NCBI RefSeq assembly: GCF_000801105.2
Contig: NC_079514.1
Location: forward strand, 24,096,293 to 24,160,292
Length of the DNA: 64,000 nt
From: Raphanus sativus
Lineage: Eukaryota; Streptophyta; Magnoliopsida; Brassicales; Brassicaceae
Direction: 5' to 3'
The notes beneath the pieces are model-generated. The model made no database searches. It was not told where the DNA came from and worked only from the letters and a program-made list of their open reading frames with translations. The position numbers were made by a program, and so were the translations under genes. Every line of letters starts with the position of its first letter. Positions within the stretch are counted from its first letter, which is position 1. Below, one piece after another: positions 44,770-56,511 of the stretch.

Positions 44770-45135
44770 ATTAGTACATGACTCGCAATTTCATATATCG
44801 TTTTAATCCGAGAATACGAGTAGATTTGCATGGGGTCCACCTGAGTTTTTTTTTTTTTTTTTTTGTAATTTTGCCATGCATCAAAATGTATGGATATTGA
44901 TGTAGCAAACTACAAAAAACATCCGCAAACAGCGAATCGCATCTCAATCACGACCCATAACATTCGAAAGCCTATTTAAGGCTCTAAACGGCAGAATTTG
45001 GGCTCGAAAAATCGCCAGCCCTATTCACTGGCCTAGATGGTTTTGGGGGCTTTCCGAAATAGTTCCACACGGTTCAAAAGTTATGGGGTTTTCAAGATTT
45101 GACCCGTTTCAAATTGAAGAAAAAAAAATAAAAAA

Positions 45136-45253
45136 GGGTGCAACACGAGGACTTCCCTGGAGGTCACCCATCCTAGTACTACTTTCGCTCACGCACGCTT
45201 AACTGCAGAGTTCTGATGGGATCCGGTGCATTAGTGCTGGTATGATCGCACCC
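45136..45253 (-). rRNA. 5S rRNA, B-type variant
   Basis: 118 bp. The A-box TTAACTG is kept, but TTTCGCTCACGC replaces CTCGCCCAAGC. Confidence 0.9.
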
Positions 45254-45629
45254 GTTAGTACATGACTCGCAATTCCATATATCCTTTTAATCCGAGAATA
45301 CGAGTAGATTTGCGTGGGGCCCACCTGAGTTTTTTTTTTTTAATTTTGCCATGCATCAAAATGTATAGATATTGATGTACGAAACTGCAAAAAACACCCG
45401 GAAACAGCGAATCGCATCTCAATCACGGCCCGTAACATTCGACAGCCTGTTTGAGGCTCTAAACGGCAGAATTTGGGCTCAAAAAATCGCCAGACCTATT
45501 CGCTGGCCTAAATGGTTTTGGGGGCTTTCCGAAATGGTGCTGTGGGCGTCGTAGTTCCACACGGTTCAAAAGTTATGGGGTTTTCAAGATTTGACCCGTT
45601 TCAAATCGAAGGAAAAAAAAAAAAAAAAG

Positions 45630-45748
45630 GGGTGCAACACGAGGACTTCCCGGAAGGTCACCCATCCTAGTACTGCTCTCTCCCGAAGCACGCTTCACTG
45701 CAGATTTCTGATGGGATCCGGTGCATTAGTGCTGGTATGATAGCACCC
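45630..45748 (-). rRNA. 5S rRNA, C-type variant
   Basis: 119 bp. It has TCCCGAAGCACGCTTCACTG, GATAGCACCC and a GGAAGG change. Confidence 0.88.
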
Positions 45749-46128
45749 GTTAGTACATGACTCGCAATTCCATATATCCTTTTAATCCGAGAATACGAGT
45801 ATATTTGCGTGGGGCCCACCTAAGTTGTTTTTTTTGTAATTTTGCCATGCATCAAAATGTATGGATAATTATGTAGGAAACTGCAAAAAAAAAACACCCC
45901 GAAACAGCGAATCGCATCTCAATCACGGCCCGTAACATTCGACAGCCTGTTTGAGGCTCTAAACGGCAGAATTTGGGCTTGAAAAATCTCCAGCCCTATT
46001 CGTTGGCATAGATGGTTTTGGGGCTTTCCGAAATGGTGCTGTGGGCGTCGTAGTTCCACAGGGTTCAAAAGTTATGGGGTTTTCAAGATTTGACCCGTTT
46101 CAAATTGAAGAAAAAAAAAATAAAAAAG

Positions 46129-46246
46129 GGTTGCAACACGAGGACTTCCCGGGAGATCACCCATCCTAGTACTACTCTCGCCCAAGCACGCTTAGCTGCA
46201 GAGTTCTGATGGGATCCGGTGGATTAGTGCTGGTATGATCGCACCC
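46129..46246 (-). rRNA. 5S rRNA, A-type variant
   Basis: 118 bp. It has TTAGCTG, GGAGATCAC in the C-box region and GGTGGATTAG. Confidence 0.88.
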
Positions 46247-46611
46247 ATTAGTACATGACTTCCAATTTCATATATCGTTTTAATCCGAGAATACGAGTAG
46301 ATTTGCATGGGGTCCACTTGAGTTTTTTCTTTTTTTTTTTGTAATTTTGCCATGCACCAAAATGTATGGATATTGATGTAGCAAACTGCAAAAAACATCC
46401 GCAAACTGCGAATCGCATCTCAATCACGACCCATAACATTCGAAAGTCTGTTTGAGGCTCTAAACGGCAGAATTTGGGCTCGAAAAATCGCCAGCCCTAT
46501 TCACTAGCCTAGATGGTTTTGGGGGCTTTCCAAAATAGTTCCACACGGTTCAAAAGTTATGGGGTTTTCAAGATTTGACCCGTTTCAAATTGAAGAAAAA
46601 AAAATAAAAAA

Positions 46612-46728
46612 GGGTGCAACACGAGGACTTCCCGGAGGTCACCCATCCTAGTACTACTTTCGCTCACGCACGCTTAACTGCAGAGTTCTGATGGGATCCG
46701 GTGCATGAGTGCTGGTATGATCGCACCC
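46612..46728 (-). rRNA. 5S rRNA, B-type variant
   Basis: 117 bp. One base is lost in CCCGGAGG. It has TTTCGCTCACGC and GCATGAGTG. Confidence 0.88.
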
Positions 46729-47100
46729 GTTAGTACATGACTCGCAATTCCATATATCCTTTTAATCTGAGAATACGAGTAGATTTGCGTGGTGCCCACC
46801 TGAGTTTTTTTTTGTAATTTGCCATGCATCAAAATGTATGGATATTGATGTACGAAACTGCAAAAAACACCCGGAAACAGCGAATCGCATCTCAATCACG
46901 GCCCGTAACATTTGACAGCCTGTTTGAGGCTCTAAACGGCAGAATTTGGGCTCGACAAATCGCCAGCCCTATTCGCTGGCCTAGATGGTTTTGGGGGCTT
47001 TCCGAAATGGTGCTGTGAGCGTCGTAGTTCCACACGGTTCAAAAATTATGGGGTTTTCAAGATTTGACCCGTTTCAAATTGAAGGAAAAAAATAAAAAAG

Positions 47101-47219
47101 GGGTGCAACACGAGGACTTCCCGGAAGTTCACCCATCCTAATACTGCTCTCTCCCGAAGCACGCTTCACTGCGGAGTTCTGATGGGATCCGGTGCATTAG
47201 TGCTGGTATGATAGCACCC
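47101..47219 (-). rRNA. 5S rRNA, C-type variant
   Basis: 119 bp. It has CGGAAGTTCACC in the C-box region, TCCCGAAGC, TTCACTG and GATAGCACCC. Confidence 0.88.
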
Positions 47220-47599
47220 GTTAGTACATGACTCGCAATTCCATATATCCTTTTAATCCGAGAATACGAGTATATTTGCGTGGGGCCCACCTAAGTTTTT
47301 TTTTTGTAATTTTGCCATGCATCAAAATGTATGGATAATTATGTAGGAAACTGCAAAAAAAAAAACACCCCGAAACAGCGAATCGCATCTCAATCACGGC
47401 CCGTAACATTCGACAGCCTGTTTGAGGCTCTAAACGGCAGAATTTGGGCTCGAAAAATCTCCAGCCCTATTCGTTGGCATAGATGGTTTTGGGGCCTTTC
47501 CGAAATGGTGCTGTGGGCGTCGTAGTTCCACACGGTTCAAAAGTTATGGGGTTTTCAAGATTTGACCCGTTTCAAATTGAAGAAAAAAAAATAAAAAAG

Positions 47600-47665
47600 G
47601 GGTACAACACGAGGACTTCCCGGAGGTCACCCATCCTAGTAATACTCTCGGCCAAGCACGCTTAG
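47600..47665 (-). pseudogene. 5S rRNA gene, 3' part, split by CRM
   Basis: The 3' two-thirds of an A-type gene up to CTTAG (47661-47665), which is the target-site copy. The gene continues at 54504. Confidence 0.92.
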
Positions 47666-48668
47666 TGATAGAACCTAAGTAAGGATCACTCTGCCGGTAC
47701 GGATGATATGAACTCAGATCCGAGTGGATTGAGAACTAGTGGATCGAAGGGTGACACTAAGGGTTGCGGAAGCCCAAAGATACTACCAGATGTTCGAAGG
47801 TTGCCGGATGTGACGCACCGGTCCAACACAACGAAGTGTTTCACTCGGAGATAACCTCACCAAGCAAACTTATGAATGTTCTAAGACAAAGAACAATGAG
47901 AGAAGACTCAAAATAGCAAAGCAAAATCGTTGATGAATTTTATTCATGAGAGACTCACTTATTTATAATGTTTGTGAGTCAAAGAAACATAAAGGAAATT
48001 ATTGGAAAATACAACATTGAAAAGGAAATGTTGAAAACAAGACATAGAAAATGTGAACTTGGACCAAGACCAGTCAATGCGCGGAAACTGATGAAGACTT
48101 GGCAAGGTTCATTGACTGTCCAGGTTCGTGATTCGTCCAGGTTCATCCTGTGATGATCAGGTCGTCCGCGGTAAGGAGCAGGACGGACGCAAGGCTGCCC
48201 GCATGGTTGATCATCGATGATCCATGAACGGATGAAGAGATAGCTCGACCCAAATCTTCAGAGAGCCTAAGTAACATCCCTTTGGAGAAGTTGGATGCAT
48301 CGATCATCATAAAATCATCAAAGTGGTCGGACAAGTCGAGATCAGCCTGATCCGGGTGTGCGGTACGTCCCAAACGGGCCAGAAAAGATAGGCTAAGTCC
48401 GGGATCAGATTCATCTCGATGATCATGGGTTCTGACTTGACTGTTGGCTCTAGAATGACGAATGGGTCGGGGAAGAACGCCTGTGGGTCGGCTGATTCGG
48501 TCATCAGGTCGTGAATCCATCCTTAGGTCGCGTCCGGGTGCACTCGGGTCGATCCGGTACACGGCTCTGTCCGTTGATCTGGTACGGCTGAACGGCTGAA
48601 CCTCAGTTGGACTGATCTGATCGTCCTGAGTCTGCTCCAAGTCCTGGTCCAGGTCCTGGGTTCCATCA
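47666..48668 (-). repeat. CRM 3' LTR
   Basis: 1,003 bp, TGATGGAACC...GGTTCTATCA on the minus strand. It contains the end of the polyprotein ORF (to 48143), a TATAAAT at 47961-47967 and an AATAAA-type signal near 47940 (both on the minus strand). This is the complete LTR. Confidence 0.92.
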
Positions 48669-51600
48669 TTCCCTCCCTCTTCAAAAGGATTTGACCACAA
48701 ATCCGGATCATCTGCAAGAAAAGGAGATAGATCAGAAACATTAAAACTTGAAGAGATATCATACTTACCCTGAAGATCAAGCTGGTAAGCATTGTCATGG
48801 AGTTTCTTGAGAATCTGGAATGGACCATCGACCCGGGGCATGAGTTTGGACTTCCTTTGTTCCGGGAATCGTTCCTTCCTCAAATGGACCCAAACAAGAT
48901 CACCTTCCTGAAAGATCATTTCTTTTCTCTTCTTGTCTGCAAGTCGTTTGTAGCCTTTGGTCTTGGCTTCAATGTTGGCCCGGACCTGTTCATGCAGCTT
49001 CTTGATCGTGTCCACCTTCCTCTTGCCATCTGTACTAACTCGTTCACTCAAAGGCAAAGGTAAAAGATCAAGTGGAGACAAAGGATTAAATCCATAAACA
49101 ACCTCAAAAGGAGAAAACTTAGTAGCTGAATGCAATGCATGATTGTAAGCAAACTCAACATGAGGCAAACATTCTTCCCAAGTCTTAAGATTCTTTTTAA
49201 CCAAAGATCTAAGCAAAGCAGACAAGGTTCGATTAACTACTTCAGTTTGCCCATCAGTTTGCGGATGACAAGTTGTTGAGAACATCAATCTAGTACCTAG
49301 CTTAGACCACAAGGTCTTCCAAAAATAGCTAAGGAACTTAGCATCACGATCAGAGACAATGGTCTTAGGCATTCCATGCAATCTAACAACTTCCTTAAAG
49401 AATAAATCTGCAACTTGCACAGCATCATCAGTTTTGTGACAAGGAATGAAATGAGCCATTTTTGAGAACCTATCTACAACCACAAAGATAGAATCTCGTC
49501 CAGCTTTGGACCTAGGCAAACCAAGCACAAAATCCATAGAAATGTCTACCCAAGGATGAGAGGGAATGGGTAGAGCTGAGTACAAACCGTGGTTTGATGC
49601 TTTAGGCTTAGACTTCTTGCACACCACACATCGGCCACAGATCCTCTCAACATCTTTCATCAAACTCGGCCAATAGAAGTGGTCATGAACAGCCTTGTAA
49701 GTCTTCTTGACACCAAAGTGTCCCATAAGTCCTCCTCCATGAGCTTCCCTGAGAAACAACTCCCTCAAAGAACATTGGGGCACACACAAACGGTTATCAA
49801 AGAATAAGAAACCAGAACTTTGAAAGTATTTCCCATAAGCAACCTTGGTGCATTTTCGAAAAATCTCTTTAAAATCCTGATCAGAGGCATAAAGATCCTT
49901 GATAAATTCAAAACCAAGCAATTTAGTCTCAAGGGCTGAAAGAAGAGTATACCTTCGAGACAATGCATCGGCCACAACATTCTCCTTACCTTGTTTGTAC
50001 TTGATCACATAAGGGAATGTTTCAATGAACTCCATCCAACGAGCATGCCTCTTGTTGAGCTTCTGCTGACCCTTAAGATGTCTTAGAGACTGATGGTCAG
50101 TGTGGATGATGAACTCCTTAGGCCAAAGATAGTGCTGCCACGTTTGAAGGGCTCTCACCAAGGCATAGAGTTCCTGGTCGTATGTGGGGTAGTTGAGCAT
50201 GGCACCACCAAGCTTCTCACTGAAATAAGCTACTGGTTTTCCTTCCTGCATCAACACAGCACCAATACCAACACCAGAAGCATCACATTCGATCTCAAAA
50301 GCTTTAGAAAAATCTGGAAGTACAAGCAAAGGGGCATTAGTCAACTTCCCTTTAAGGATTTCGAATGCTTCTTCTTGAGCTGGTCCCCATTTGAACCCCA
50401 CGTTCTTCTTGATCACTTCAGTGAGAGGAGCGGCCAAGGTACTGAAGTTTTGAACAAAACGCCTATAGAAACCGGCAAGGCCATGGAAGCTTCTCACTTC
50501 ACTAATGGTTTTCGGAATGGGCCAGTCTCGGATTGCTTGGACCTTCTGCTCGTCCACTCTCAAGCCATCTGCACCTACAACAAAACCTAGAAAGACCACA
50601 TGATCTGTGCCAAAAGAACATTTTCCAAGGTTAGCAAACAAATGTTCCTTTCTAAGGACTTCAAGAACAGATTTCAGGTGCTGTTTGTGCTCATCAAGGC
50701 TTTTGCTGTAAATAAGAATGTCATCAAAGTAAACCACAACAAAATGACCAATAAAAGACCTCAAGACATGATTCATTAGGCGCATGAAAGTACTAGGTGC
50801 ATTTGTGAGACCAAAGGGCATGACAAGCCACTCATACAAACCTAGTTTTGTTTTAAAGGCCGTTTTCCATTCATCACCTTCTTTCATCCTAATCTGATGA
50901 TAGCCACTTTTCAAATCTATCTTAGAAAAGTACTTAGAACCATGGAGTTCATCAAGCATATCATCAAGGCGAGGGATAGGATGTCGATACTTTACCGTGA
51001 TGTTGTTTATGGCCCGGCAGTCCACACACATCCTCCAGGAGCCATCCTTCTTTGGGACGAGTAGAACAGGCACTGCACAGGGACTGAGACTCTCTCTGAT
51101 GTATCCCTTCTCAAGCAGGTCGTTGATCTGTTTCTCCAGCTCCTTGGTCTCGACCGGATTGGTGCGGTACGCTGGTCGGTTCGGAAGAGATGCGCCCGGG
51201 ACAAGATCAATCTGATGCTCAATGCCTCTTACTGGTGGCAATCCTTTTGGATTTTCTTCTGGAAACACATCAGAATAATCCTGCAAGATACCTAAAAATT
51301 CACTCGGAATCTCCGGTGCAAGGTCAGAAGAAGATGAGGCCAAAAGAGACTCTTTATAAACAAGTAAGAGAAATGGCTTTTGAGAGCAAAGAGACTTCCT
51401 TACCTGACTTTCTTTGACAAAGAAGTTGGAGTTTCTGGTACTTGTCTCAGGTTTATCAGCCTTAGAGTCTTGGTCTCGGTTCTTCCTAAGTTGGACCTGG
51501 TCTTGATGGACTTCCGAAGGTGACAAAGGCACCAAGGTGATCTTCTTTCCTTTGTGATCAAACGAGTGCCTGTTTGTGAAGCCATCATGCACTGCCTTCT

Positions 51601-53302
51601 TGTCAAATTGCCAAGGTCGGCCCAAGAGAACATGGCAAGCATCCATGGGAAGCACATTGCACACAACCTCATCCTCATATCGGCCAATGGAGAGTGGAAC
51701 TGTGACTTGCTCCTTCACATACTGTTCTCCAGCCTCATTGAGCCACTCTAACCTGAAAGGACGAGAAAGAGGTCGAGTAACAAGCCCAAGTTTCTTTACA
51801 AGAGTGTCACTGGCCACATTAGTGCAACTGCCTCCATCAATAATCAAAGAACAAACTTTATCAGAAATGAGACATCTAGAGTGAAAGAGATTCTCCCTTT
51901 GTTCTTTTTCATTGGATTTGGGTTGGACACTCAAGGTACGCCTAGTAACCAGTAGTGAACCTTGGCTTGGCTCATCAAGAACATCCTCATCATAGATCGG
52001 ACCAGAGCTCTCCACAAAGGTCGAGCAAAACTCATCGATCACGCCATCGGCCTCCTCATCAAAGATGGGATCAAAGGTGTCGTCCAAAGTCTTTCTAGTA
52101 ACAAGAAGGGGGCCATGAACTGGGAAGTCAAGTGCTTCTTCCTCATCATCAGTATCATAAACTGGTCCGAGATCCTCCTTGTCTTCTTCAGATTCGACTT
52201 CTCCATTCTCCAAGAGCACCATCACCTTTTGGTTTGGACATCGGTTGGCATAGTGGCCAAGACCTTGACACTTGAAGCACCTGATGTCTCTTGCACGGCT
52301 AGGATTCTCAACTGCTTTTCCTTTGTCAAAACGAGCAGGGACATCAGTCTTAAAAGCATTATTTGTTGTGGAAGAAGACTTACCCTTGTCTTGATAGTTT
52401 GGCTTGGAAGCAAAGGTTGGTTTTGAAGCAAAGGTCGGTTTGGAGAGACCTTTTCTCTTGAGTTGTTGTTCAATCAGCACGGCCTTGTGTAGCATCTGTT
52501 CCATGCTGTCATAGTCTTCCAGCTCCATGCGGTCTTGTATGTCTCGGTTGAGCCCGGTGAGAAATCTAGCCATGGTGGCGTCTAAGGGCTCATCTACATC
52601 AGCCTTGATCATCAAGGTCTCCATTTCCTGGTGGTAGTCCTCAACTGACTTAGAACCTTGAAGCAAACGCCTGAGTTTATGGTGTAGATCTCTGTGGTAA
52701 TGGTCGGGAACAAAGCGTCTCCGCATCAGCATGGAAAGCTCATCCCATGTAACAACTGGCGCCACACCTGCTCTTCTCCTGCTAGTCACAACTCGATCAT
52801 ACCAGTTAATAGCATAGCCAGTAAACTCAGCAGCAGCAAGTCTAACCTTTTTAATATCAGAAAAGTTTTGACAATCAAAAACAAGTTCAATCTTTCTTTC
52901 CCATTCAAGAAAGGCATCCGGATCATTCTTGCCATCAAAACTTGGAATTTTCAATTTCAAACCACCCAATCCATTATCAGTTCTTTCATTTCTACCAAAT
53001 GGATTGACATCACCTTGGTTTTGTTGTCTAGGAGCTCTCCTTGGTCGGTTGATGGACTGATCATCATCATAGGACTCATCTCGGATCTCAAGGTCGGACC
53101 GGCTGTGTCTCCTTGGGCGGTCACGCCTGGTTCTGGTTTGGGACTGAGCTGGTCGGCCCTGAAGTTCATCCAGCCTAAGATGGATCGCCTCCAAACCTGT
53201 ATTCAACAAGTTAGACATAGAATCATTGAGAGCACGCATCTGCAAGTTAGATAATCCAGCAAAAGAATTTCCGGGTCTGTTTCTTTCTTCTTCACTGCCC
53301 AT
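48143..53302 (-). CDS. CRM Gag-Pol polyprotein
   Basis: One open frame of about 1,719 residues from ATG 53302 (an upstream non-ATG extension to 53329 is ignored). Domains by rough residue: gag 1-340; zinc knuckle [14 protein letters not shown] at about 342-355; protease with LIIDGGS (Asp near 489); RT with YFDDILIY (858-861); RNase H from about 1001 ([13 protein letters not shown]); integrase HHCC 1188-1231 and DDE at about 1257, 1318 and 1354. A C-terminal region follows the GPF segment. Residues from about 1545 are encoded within the 3' LTR, as in CRM elements. The frame has no stop, so the protein may be functional, but the 5' LTR promoter is missing. Confidence 0.92.
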   Translation of the reverse strand: MGSEEERNRPGNSFAGLSNLQMRALNDSMSNLLNTGLEAIHLRLDELQGRPAQSQTRTRRDRPRRHSRSDLEIRDESYDDDQSINRPRRAPRQQNQGDVNPFGRNERTDNGLGGLKLKIPSFDGKNDPDAFLEWERKIELVFDCQNFSDIKKVRLAAAEFTGYAINWYDRVVTSRRRAGVAPVVTWDELSMLMRRRFVPDHYHRDLHHKLRRLLQGSKSVEDYHQEMETLMIKADVDEPLDATMARFLTGLNRDIQDRMELEDYDSMEQMLHKAVLIEQQLKRKGLSKPTFASKPTFASKPNYQDKGKSSSTTNNAFKTDVPARFDKGKAVENPSRARDIRCFKCQGLGHYANRCPNQKVMVLLENGEVESEEDKEDLGPVYDTDDEEEALDFPVHGPLLVTRKTLDDTFDPIFDEEADGVIDEFCSTFVESSGPIYDEDVLDEPSQGSLLVTRRTLSVQPKSNEKEQRENLFHSRCLISDKVCSLIIDGGSCTNVASDTLVKKLGLVTRPLSRPFRLEWLNEAGEQYVKEQVTVPLSIGRYEDEVVCNVLPMDACHVLLGRPWQFDKKAVHDGFTNRHSFDHKGKKITLVPLSPSEVHQDQVQLRKNRDQDSKADKPETSTRNSNFFVKESQVRKSLCSQKPFLLLVYKESLLASSSSDLAPEIPSEFLGILQDYSDVFPEENPKGLPPVRGIEHQIDLVPGASLPNRPAYRTNPVETKELEKQINDLLEKGYIRESLSPCAVPVLLVPKKDGSWRMCVDCRAINNITVKYRHPIPRLDDMLDELHGSKYFSKIDLKSGYHQIRMKEGDEWKTAFKTKLGLYEWLVMPFGLTNAPSTFMRLMNHVLRSFIGHFVVVYFDDILIYSKSLDEHKQHLKSVLEVLRKEHLFANLGKCSFGTDHVVFLGFVVGADGLRVDEQKVQAIRDWPIPKTISEVRSFHGLAGFYRRFVQNFSTLAAPLTEVIKKNVGFKWGPAQEEAFEILKGKLTNAPLLVLPDFSKAFEIECDASGVGIGAVLMQEGKPVAYFSEKLGGAMLNYPTYDQELYALVRALQTWQHYLWPKEFIIHTDHQSLRHLKGQQKLNKRHARWMEFIETFPYVIKYKQGKENVVADALSRRYTLLSALETKLLGFEFIKDLYASDQDFKEIFRKCTKVAYGKYFQSSGFLFFDNRLCVPQCSLRELFLREAHGGGLMGHFGVKKTYKAVHDHFYWPSLMKDVERICGRCVVCKKSKPKASNHGLYSALPIPSHPWVDISMDFVLGLPRSKAGRDSIFVVVDRFSKMAHFIPCHKTDDAVQVADLFFKEVVRLHGMPKTIVSDRDAKFLSYFWKTLWSKLGTRLMFSTTCHPQTDGQTEVVNRTLSALLRSLVKKNLKTWEECLPHVEFAYNHALHSATKFSPFEVVYGFNPLSPLDLLPLPLSERVSTDGKRKVDTIKKLHEQVRANIEAKTKGYKRLADKKRKEMIFQEGDLVWVHLRKERFPEQRKSKLMPRVDGPFQILKKLHDNAYQLDLQGKYDISSSFNVSDLSPFLADDPDLWSNPFEEGGNDGTQDLDQDLEQTQDDQISPTEVQPFSRTRSTDRAVYRIDPSAPGRDLRMDSRPDDRISRPTGVLPRPIRHSRANSQVRTHDHRDESDPGLSLSFLARLGRTAHPDQADLDLSDHFDDFMMIDASNFSKGMLLRLSEDLGRAISSSVHGSSMINHAGSLASVLLLTADDLIITG
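48669..48682 (-). other. CRM polypurine tract
   Basis: On the minus strand GAAGAGGGAGGGAA next to the 3' LTR. It lies inside the coding frame. Confidence 0.85.
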
Positions 53303-53329
53303 GGTTTCCTGAAAACTTAAACAAGGCAA

Positions 53330-53604
53330 AGTTAGAGTAAAAGCCTCACACTCTCAGGTGTTTATCTCACCCACACACGTGTTTCACTCGAGTTTTTGGT
53401 AATCACACAAGAGAGTTCCTCCCAAAGTTCTAAGAGAGCAAACAAGATCACCCAATGAGATAATCCAAGTGAACACAAATGAGCAAGAGAGAGAGATAAG
53501 AGATTTCAAAGGGGAACCCGCCTTAACCACCTCAAAGGCCGGATTTCTCTTCGGCCAGCAGGCTTTCTCTTCCACCACCTCACCACAATCAAACAAACTT
53601 TGAA

Positions 53605-53638
<34 letters not shown>

Positions 53639-53814
53639 TATCTTTTCTTTTCTTTTTTTTTTTTTTTTTTTTTATAGCATAAACTTAGATCTTATTTTTT
53701 TTTTTTTTTTATATGGGGGTAATGAGGGGCCCGGGTTCAAGATAGATAGATAAGAAGTGTTTAGAAGAAATGGAGAGATGAGAAGATGGATAGAAAATGA
53801 GTTACCGGAAGAGT
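53330..53814 (-). other. CRM leader with A-rich tracts
   Basis: No ORF of note. It contains long homopolymer runs (T on the plus strand, A in the transcript) at about 53608-53636, 53650-53676 and 53695-53711. Such runs are prone to sequencing or assembly error. Confidence 0.7.
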
Positions 53815-53827
53815 GGCTCTGATACCA
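53815..53827 (-). other. CRM primer binding site
   Basis: On the minus strand TGGTATCAGAGCC, complementary to the 3' end of initiator Met tRNA, two bases inside the 5' LTR. Confidence 0.9.
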
Positions 53828-53829
53828 CT

Positions 53830-54498
53830 TGATAGAACCTAAGTAAGGATCACTCTGCCGGTACGGATGATATGAACTCAGATCCGAGTGGATTGAGAAC
53901 TAGTGGATCGAAGGGTGACACTAAGGGTTGCGGGAGGTTGAACGACTGTCCAGGTTCGTGATGCGTCCAGGTTCATCCTGTGATGATCAGGTCGTCCGCG
54001 GTAAGGAGCAGGACGGACGCAAGGCTGCCCGCATGGTTGATCATCGATGATCCATGAACGGATGAAGAGATAGCTCGACCCAAATCTTCAGAGAGCCTAA
54101 GTAACATCCCTTTGGAGAAGTTGGATGCATCGATCATCATAAAATCATCAAAGTGGTCGGACAAGTCGAGATCAGCCTGATCCGGGTGTGCGGTACGTCC
54201 CAAACGGGCCAGAAAAGATAGGCTAAGTCCGGGATCAGATTCATCTCGATGATCATGGGTTCTGACTTGACTGTTGGCTCTAGAATGACGAATGGGTCGG
54301 GGAAGAACGCCTGTGGGTCGGCTGATTCGGTCATCAGGTCGTGAATCCATCCTTAGGTCGCGTTCGGGTGCAATCGGGTCGATCCGGTACACGGCTCTGT
54401 CCGTTGATCTGGTACGGTTGAACGGCTGAACCTCAGTTGGACTGATCTGATCGTCCTGAGTCTGCTCCACGTCCTGGTCCAGGTCCTGGGTTCCATCA
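53830..54498 (-). repeat. CRM 5' LTR, internally deleted
   Basis: 669 bp, 334 bp shorter than the 3' LTR. The gap corresponds to about 47774-48107 of the 3' LTR and includes the TATAAAT and AATAAA. A short reading frame (54470-53973) is the LTR copy of the polyprotein tail. Confidence 0.92.
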
Positions 54499-54554
54499 CT
54501 TAGCTGCAGAGTTCTGATGGGATCCGGTGCATTAGTGCTGGTATGATCGCACCC
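54499..54554 (-). pseudogene. 5S rRNA gene, 5' part, split by CRM
   Basis: Starts with the second CTTAG copy (54499-54503) and continues CTGCAGAG to GATCGCACCC. Together with 47600-47665 it makes one A-type gene. Confidence 0.92.
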
Positions 54555-54917
54555 ATTAGTACATGACTCGCAATTTCATATATCGTTTTAATCGAGAATA
54601 CGAGTAGATTTGCATGGGGTCCACTTGAGTTTTTTCTTTTTTTTTTGTAATTTTGCCATGCATCAAAATGTATCGATACTGATGTAGCAAACTGCAAAAA
54701 ACATCCGCAAAGTGCGAATCGCATCTCAATCACGACCCATAACATTCGAAAGTCTGTTTGAGGCTCTAAACGGCAGAATTTGGGCTCGAAAAATCGCCAG
54801 CCCTATTCACTAGCCTAGATGGTTTTGGGGGCTTTCCGAAATAGTTCCACACGGTTCAAAAGTTATGGGGTTTCAAGATTTGACCCGTTTCAAATTGAAG
54901 AAAAAAAAATAAAAAAA

Positions 54918-55033
54918 GGGTGCAACACGAGGACTTCCCGGAGGTCACCCATCCTAGTACTACTTTCGCTCACGCACGCTTAACTGCAGAGTTATGATGG
55001 GATCCGGTGTATTAGTGCTGGTATGATCGCACC
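54918..55033 (-). rRNA. 5S rRNA, B-type variant
   Basis: 116 bp. One base is lost in CCCGGAGG and one at the gene's 5' end (GCACCG). It has TTTCGCTCACGC and GAGTTATG. Confidence 0.85.
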
Positions 55034-55408
55034 GTTAGTACAATGACTCGCAATTCCATATATCCTTTTAATCCGAGAATACGAGTAGATTTGCGTGGTG
55101 CCCACCTGAGTTTTTTTTTGTAATTTTGCCATGCATCAAAATGTATGGATATTGATGTACGAAACTGCAAAAAAACACCCGGAAACAGCGAATCGCATCT
55201 CAATCACGGCCCGTAACATTCGACAGCCTGTTTGAGGCTCTAAACGGCAGAATTTGGGCTCGAAAAATCGCCAGCCCTATTTGCTGGCCTAGATGGTTTT
55301 GGGGGCTTTCCGAAATGGTGCTGTGGGCGTCGTAGTTCCACACGGTTCAAAAGTTATGGGGTTTTCAAGATTTGACCCGTTTCAAATTGAAGGAAAAAAA
55401 TAAAAAAG

Positions 55409-55527
55409 GGGTGCAACACGAGGACTTCCCGGGAGGTCACCCATCCTAGTACTACTCTCGCCCGAAGCACGCTTCACTGCAGAGTTCTGATGGGATCCGG
55501 TGCATTAGTGCTGGTATGATCGCACCC
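55409..55527 (-). rRNA. 5S rRNA, C-type variant
   Basis: 119 bp. It has CGCCCGAAGCACGCTTCACTG, but the 5' end is normal (GATCGCACCC). Confidence 0.9.
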
Positions 55528-55902
55528 GTTAGTACATGACTCGCAATTCCATATATCCTTTTAATCCGAGAATACGAGTATATTTGCGTGGGGTCCACCT
55601 AAGTTTTTTTTTTGTAATTTTGCCATGCATCAAAATGTATGGATAATTATGTAGGAAACTGCAAAAAACACCCCGAAACAGCGAATCGCATCTCAATCAC
55701 GGCCCGTAACATTCGACAGCCTGTTTGAGGCTCTAAACGGCAGAATTTGGGCTCGAAAAATCGCCAGCCCTATTCGTTGGCCTAGATGGTTTTGGGGGCT
55801 TTCCGAAATGGTGCTGTGGGCGTCGTAGTTCCACACGGTTCAAAAGTTATGGGGTTTTCAAGATTTGACCCGTTTCAAATTGAAGAAAAAAAAATAAAAA
55901 AG

Positions 55903-56019
55903 GGGTGCAACACGAGGACTTCCCGGGAGGTCACCCATCCTAGTACTACTCTCGCCCAAGCACGCTTACTGCAGAGTTCTGATGGGATCCGGTGCATTAG
56001 TGCTGGTATGATCGCACCC
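55903..56019 (-). rRNA. 5S rRNA, A-type variant
   Basis: 117 bp. One base is missing in the A-box (CGCTTACTG). It is followed by a C unit instead of a B unit. Confidence 0.9.
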
Positions 56020-56392
56020 GTTAGTACATGACTCGCAATTTCATATATCCTTTTAATCCGAGAATACGAGTAGATTTGCGTGGGGCCCACCTGAGTTTTT
56101 TTTTTGTAATTTTGCCATGCATCAAAATGTATGGATATTGATGTACGAAACTGCAAAAAAACACCCGAAACAGCGAATCGCATCTCAATCACGGCCCGTA
56201 ACATTCGACAGCCTGTTTGAGGCTCTAAACGGCAGAATTTGGGCTCGAAAAATCGCCAGCCCTATTCGCTGGCCTAGATGGTTTTGGGGGCTTTCCGAAA
56301 TGGTGTTGTGGGCGTCGTAGTTCCACACGGTTCAAAAGTTATGGGGTTTTCAAGATTTGACCCGTTTCAAATGAAGGAAAAAAATAAAAAAG

Positions 56393-56511
56393 GGGTGCAA
56401 CACGAGGACTTCCCGGAAGGTCACCCATCCTAGTACTACTCTCGCCCGAAGCACGCTTCACTGCGGAGTTCTGATGGGATCCGGTGCATTAGTGCTGGTA
56501 TGATCGCACCC
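56393..56511 (-). rRNA. 5S rRNA, C-type variant
   Basis: 119 bp. It has CCCGAAGC, TTCACTG, GGAAGG and a normal GATCGCACCC. Confidence 0.9.

Larger units (their letters stand above)
42386..47665 (-). repeat. 5S rDNA array, left block
   Basis: Tandem units of about 474-501 bp with the 5S gene on the minus strand: genes at 42697 to 47219, plus the left half of the gene split by CRM. Upstream of each gene (to the right) is an ATATAT box at about -24 to -29. Downstream (to the left) is a T-rich tract that would terminate Pol III transcription. Units follow the order A, A, B, C, A, B, C, A, B, C, A. The genes here are more diverged from the canonical 5S than those in the right block. Confidence 0.95.
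47666..54498 (-). mobile_element. CRM-clade centromeric chromovirus inserted in a 5S gene
   Basis: A 6,833-bp minus-strand element with LTRs at both ends, flanked by perfect CTTAG copies (47661-47665 and 54499-54503). It has a PBS complementary to initiator Met tRNA and a PPT of GAAGAGGGAGGGAA. The polyprotein is a single long ORF whose end lies inside the 3' LTR, a CRM trait. The two LTRs differ at only about five sites in the aligned part, so the insertion is fairly recent. The 5' LTR has an internal deletion. Confidence 0.92.

Noticed and set aside
50093..53254. Plus-strand ORFs opposite the CRM polyprotein
   Set aside because: They are shadows of the minus-strand Gag-Pol frame and contain no domain of their own.
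53815..53827. tRNA-like signal at the CRM PBS
   Set aside because: Only 13 bases complementary to the end of a tRNA. No tRNA gene is present.
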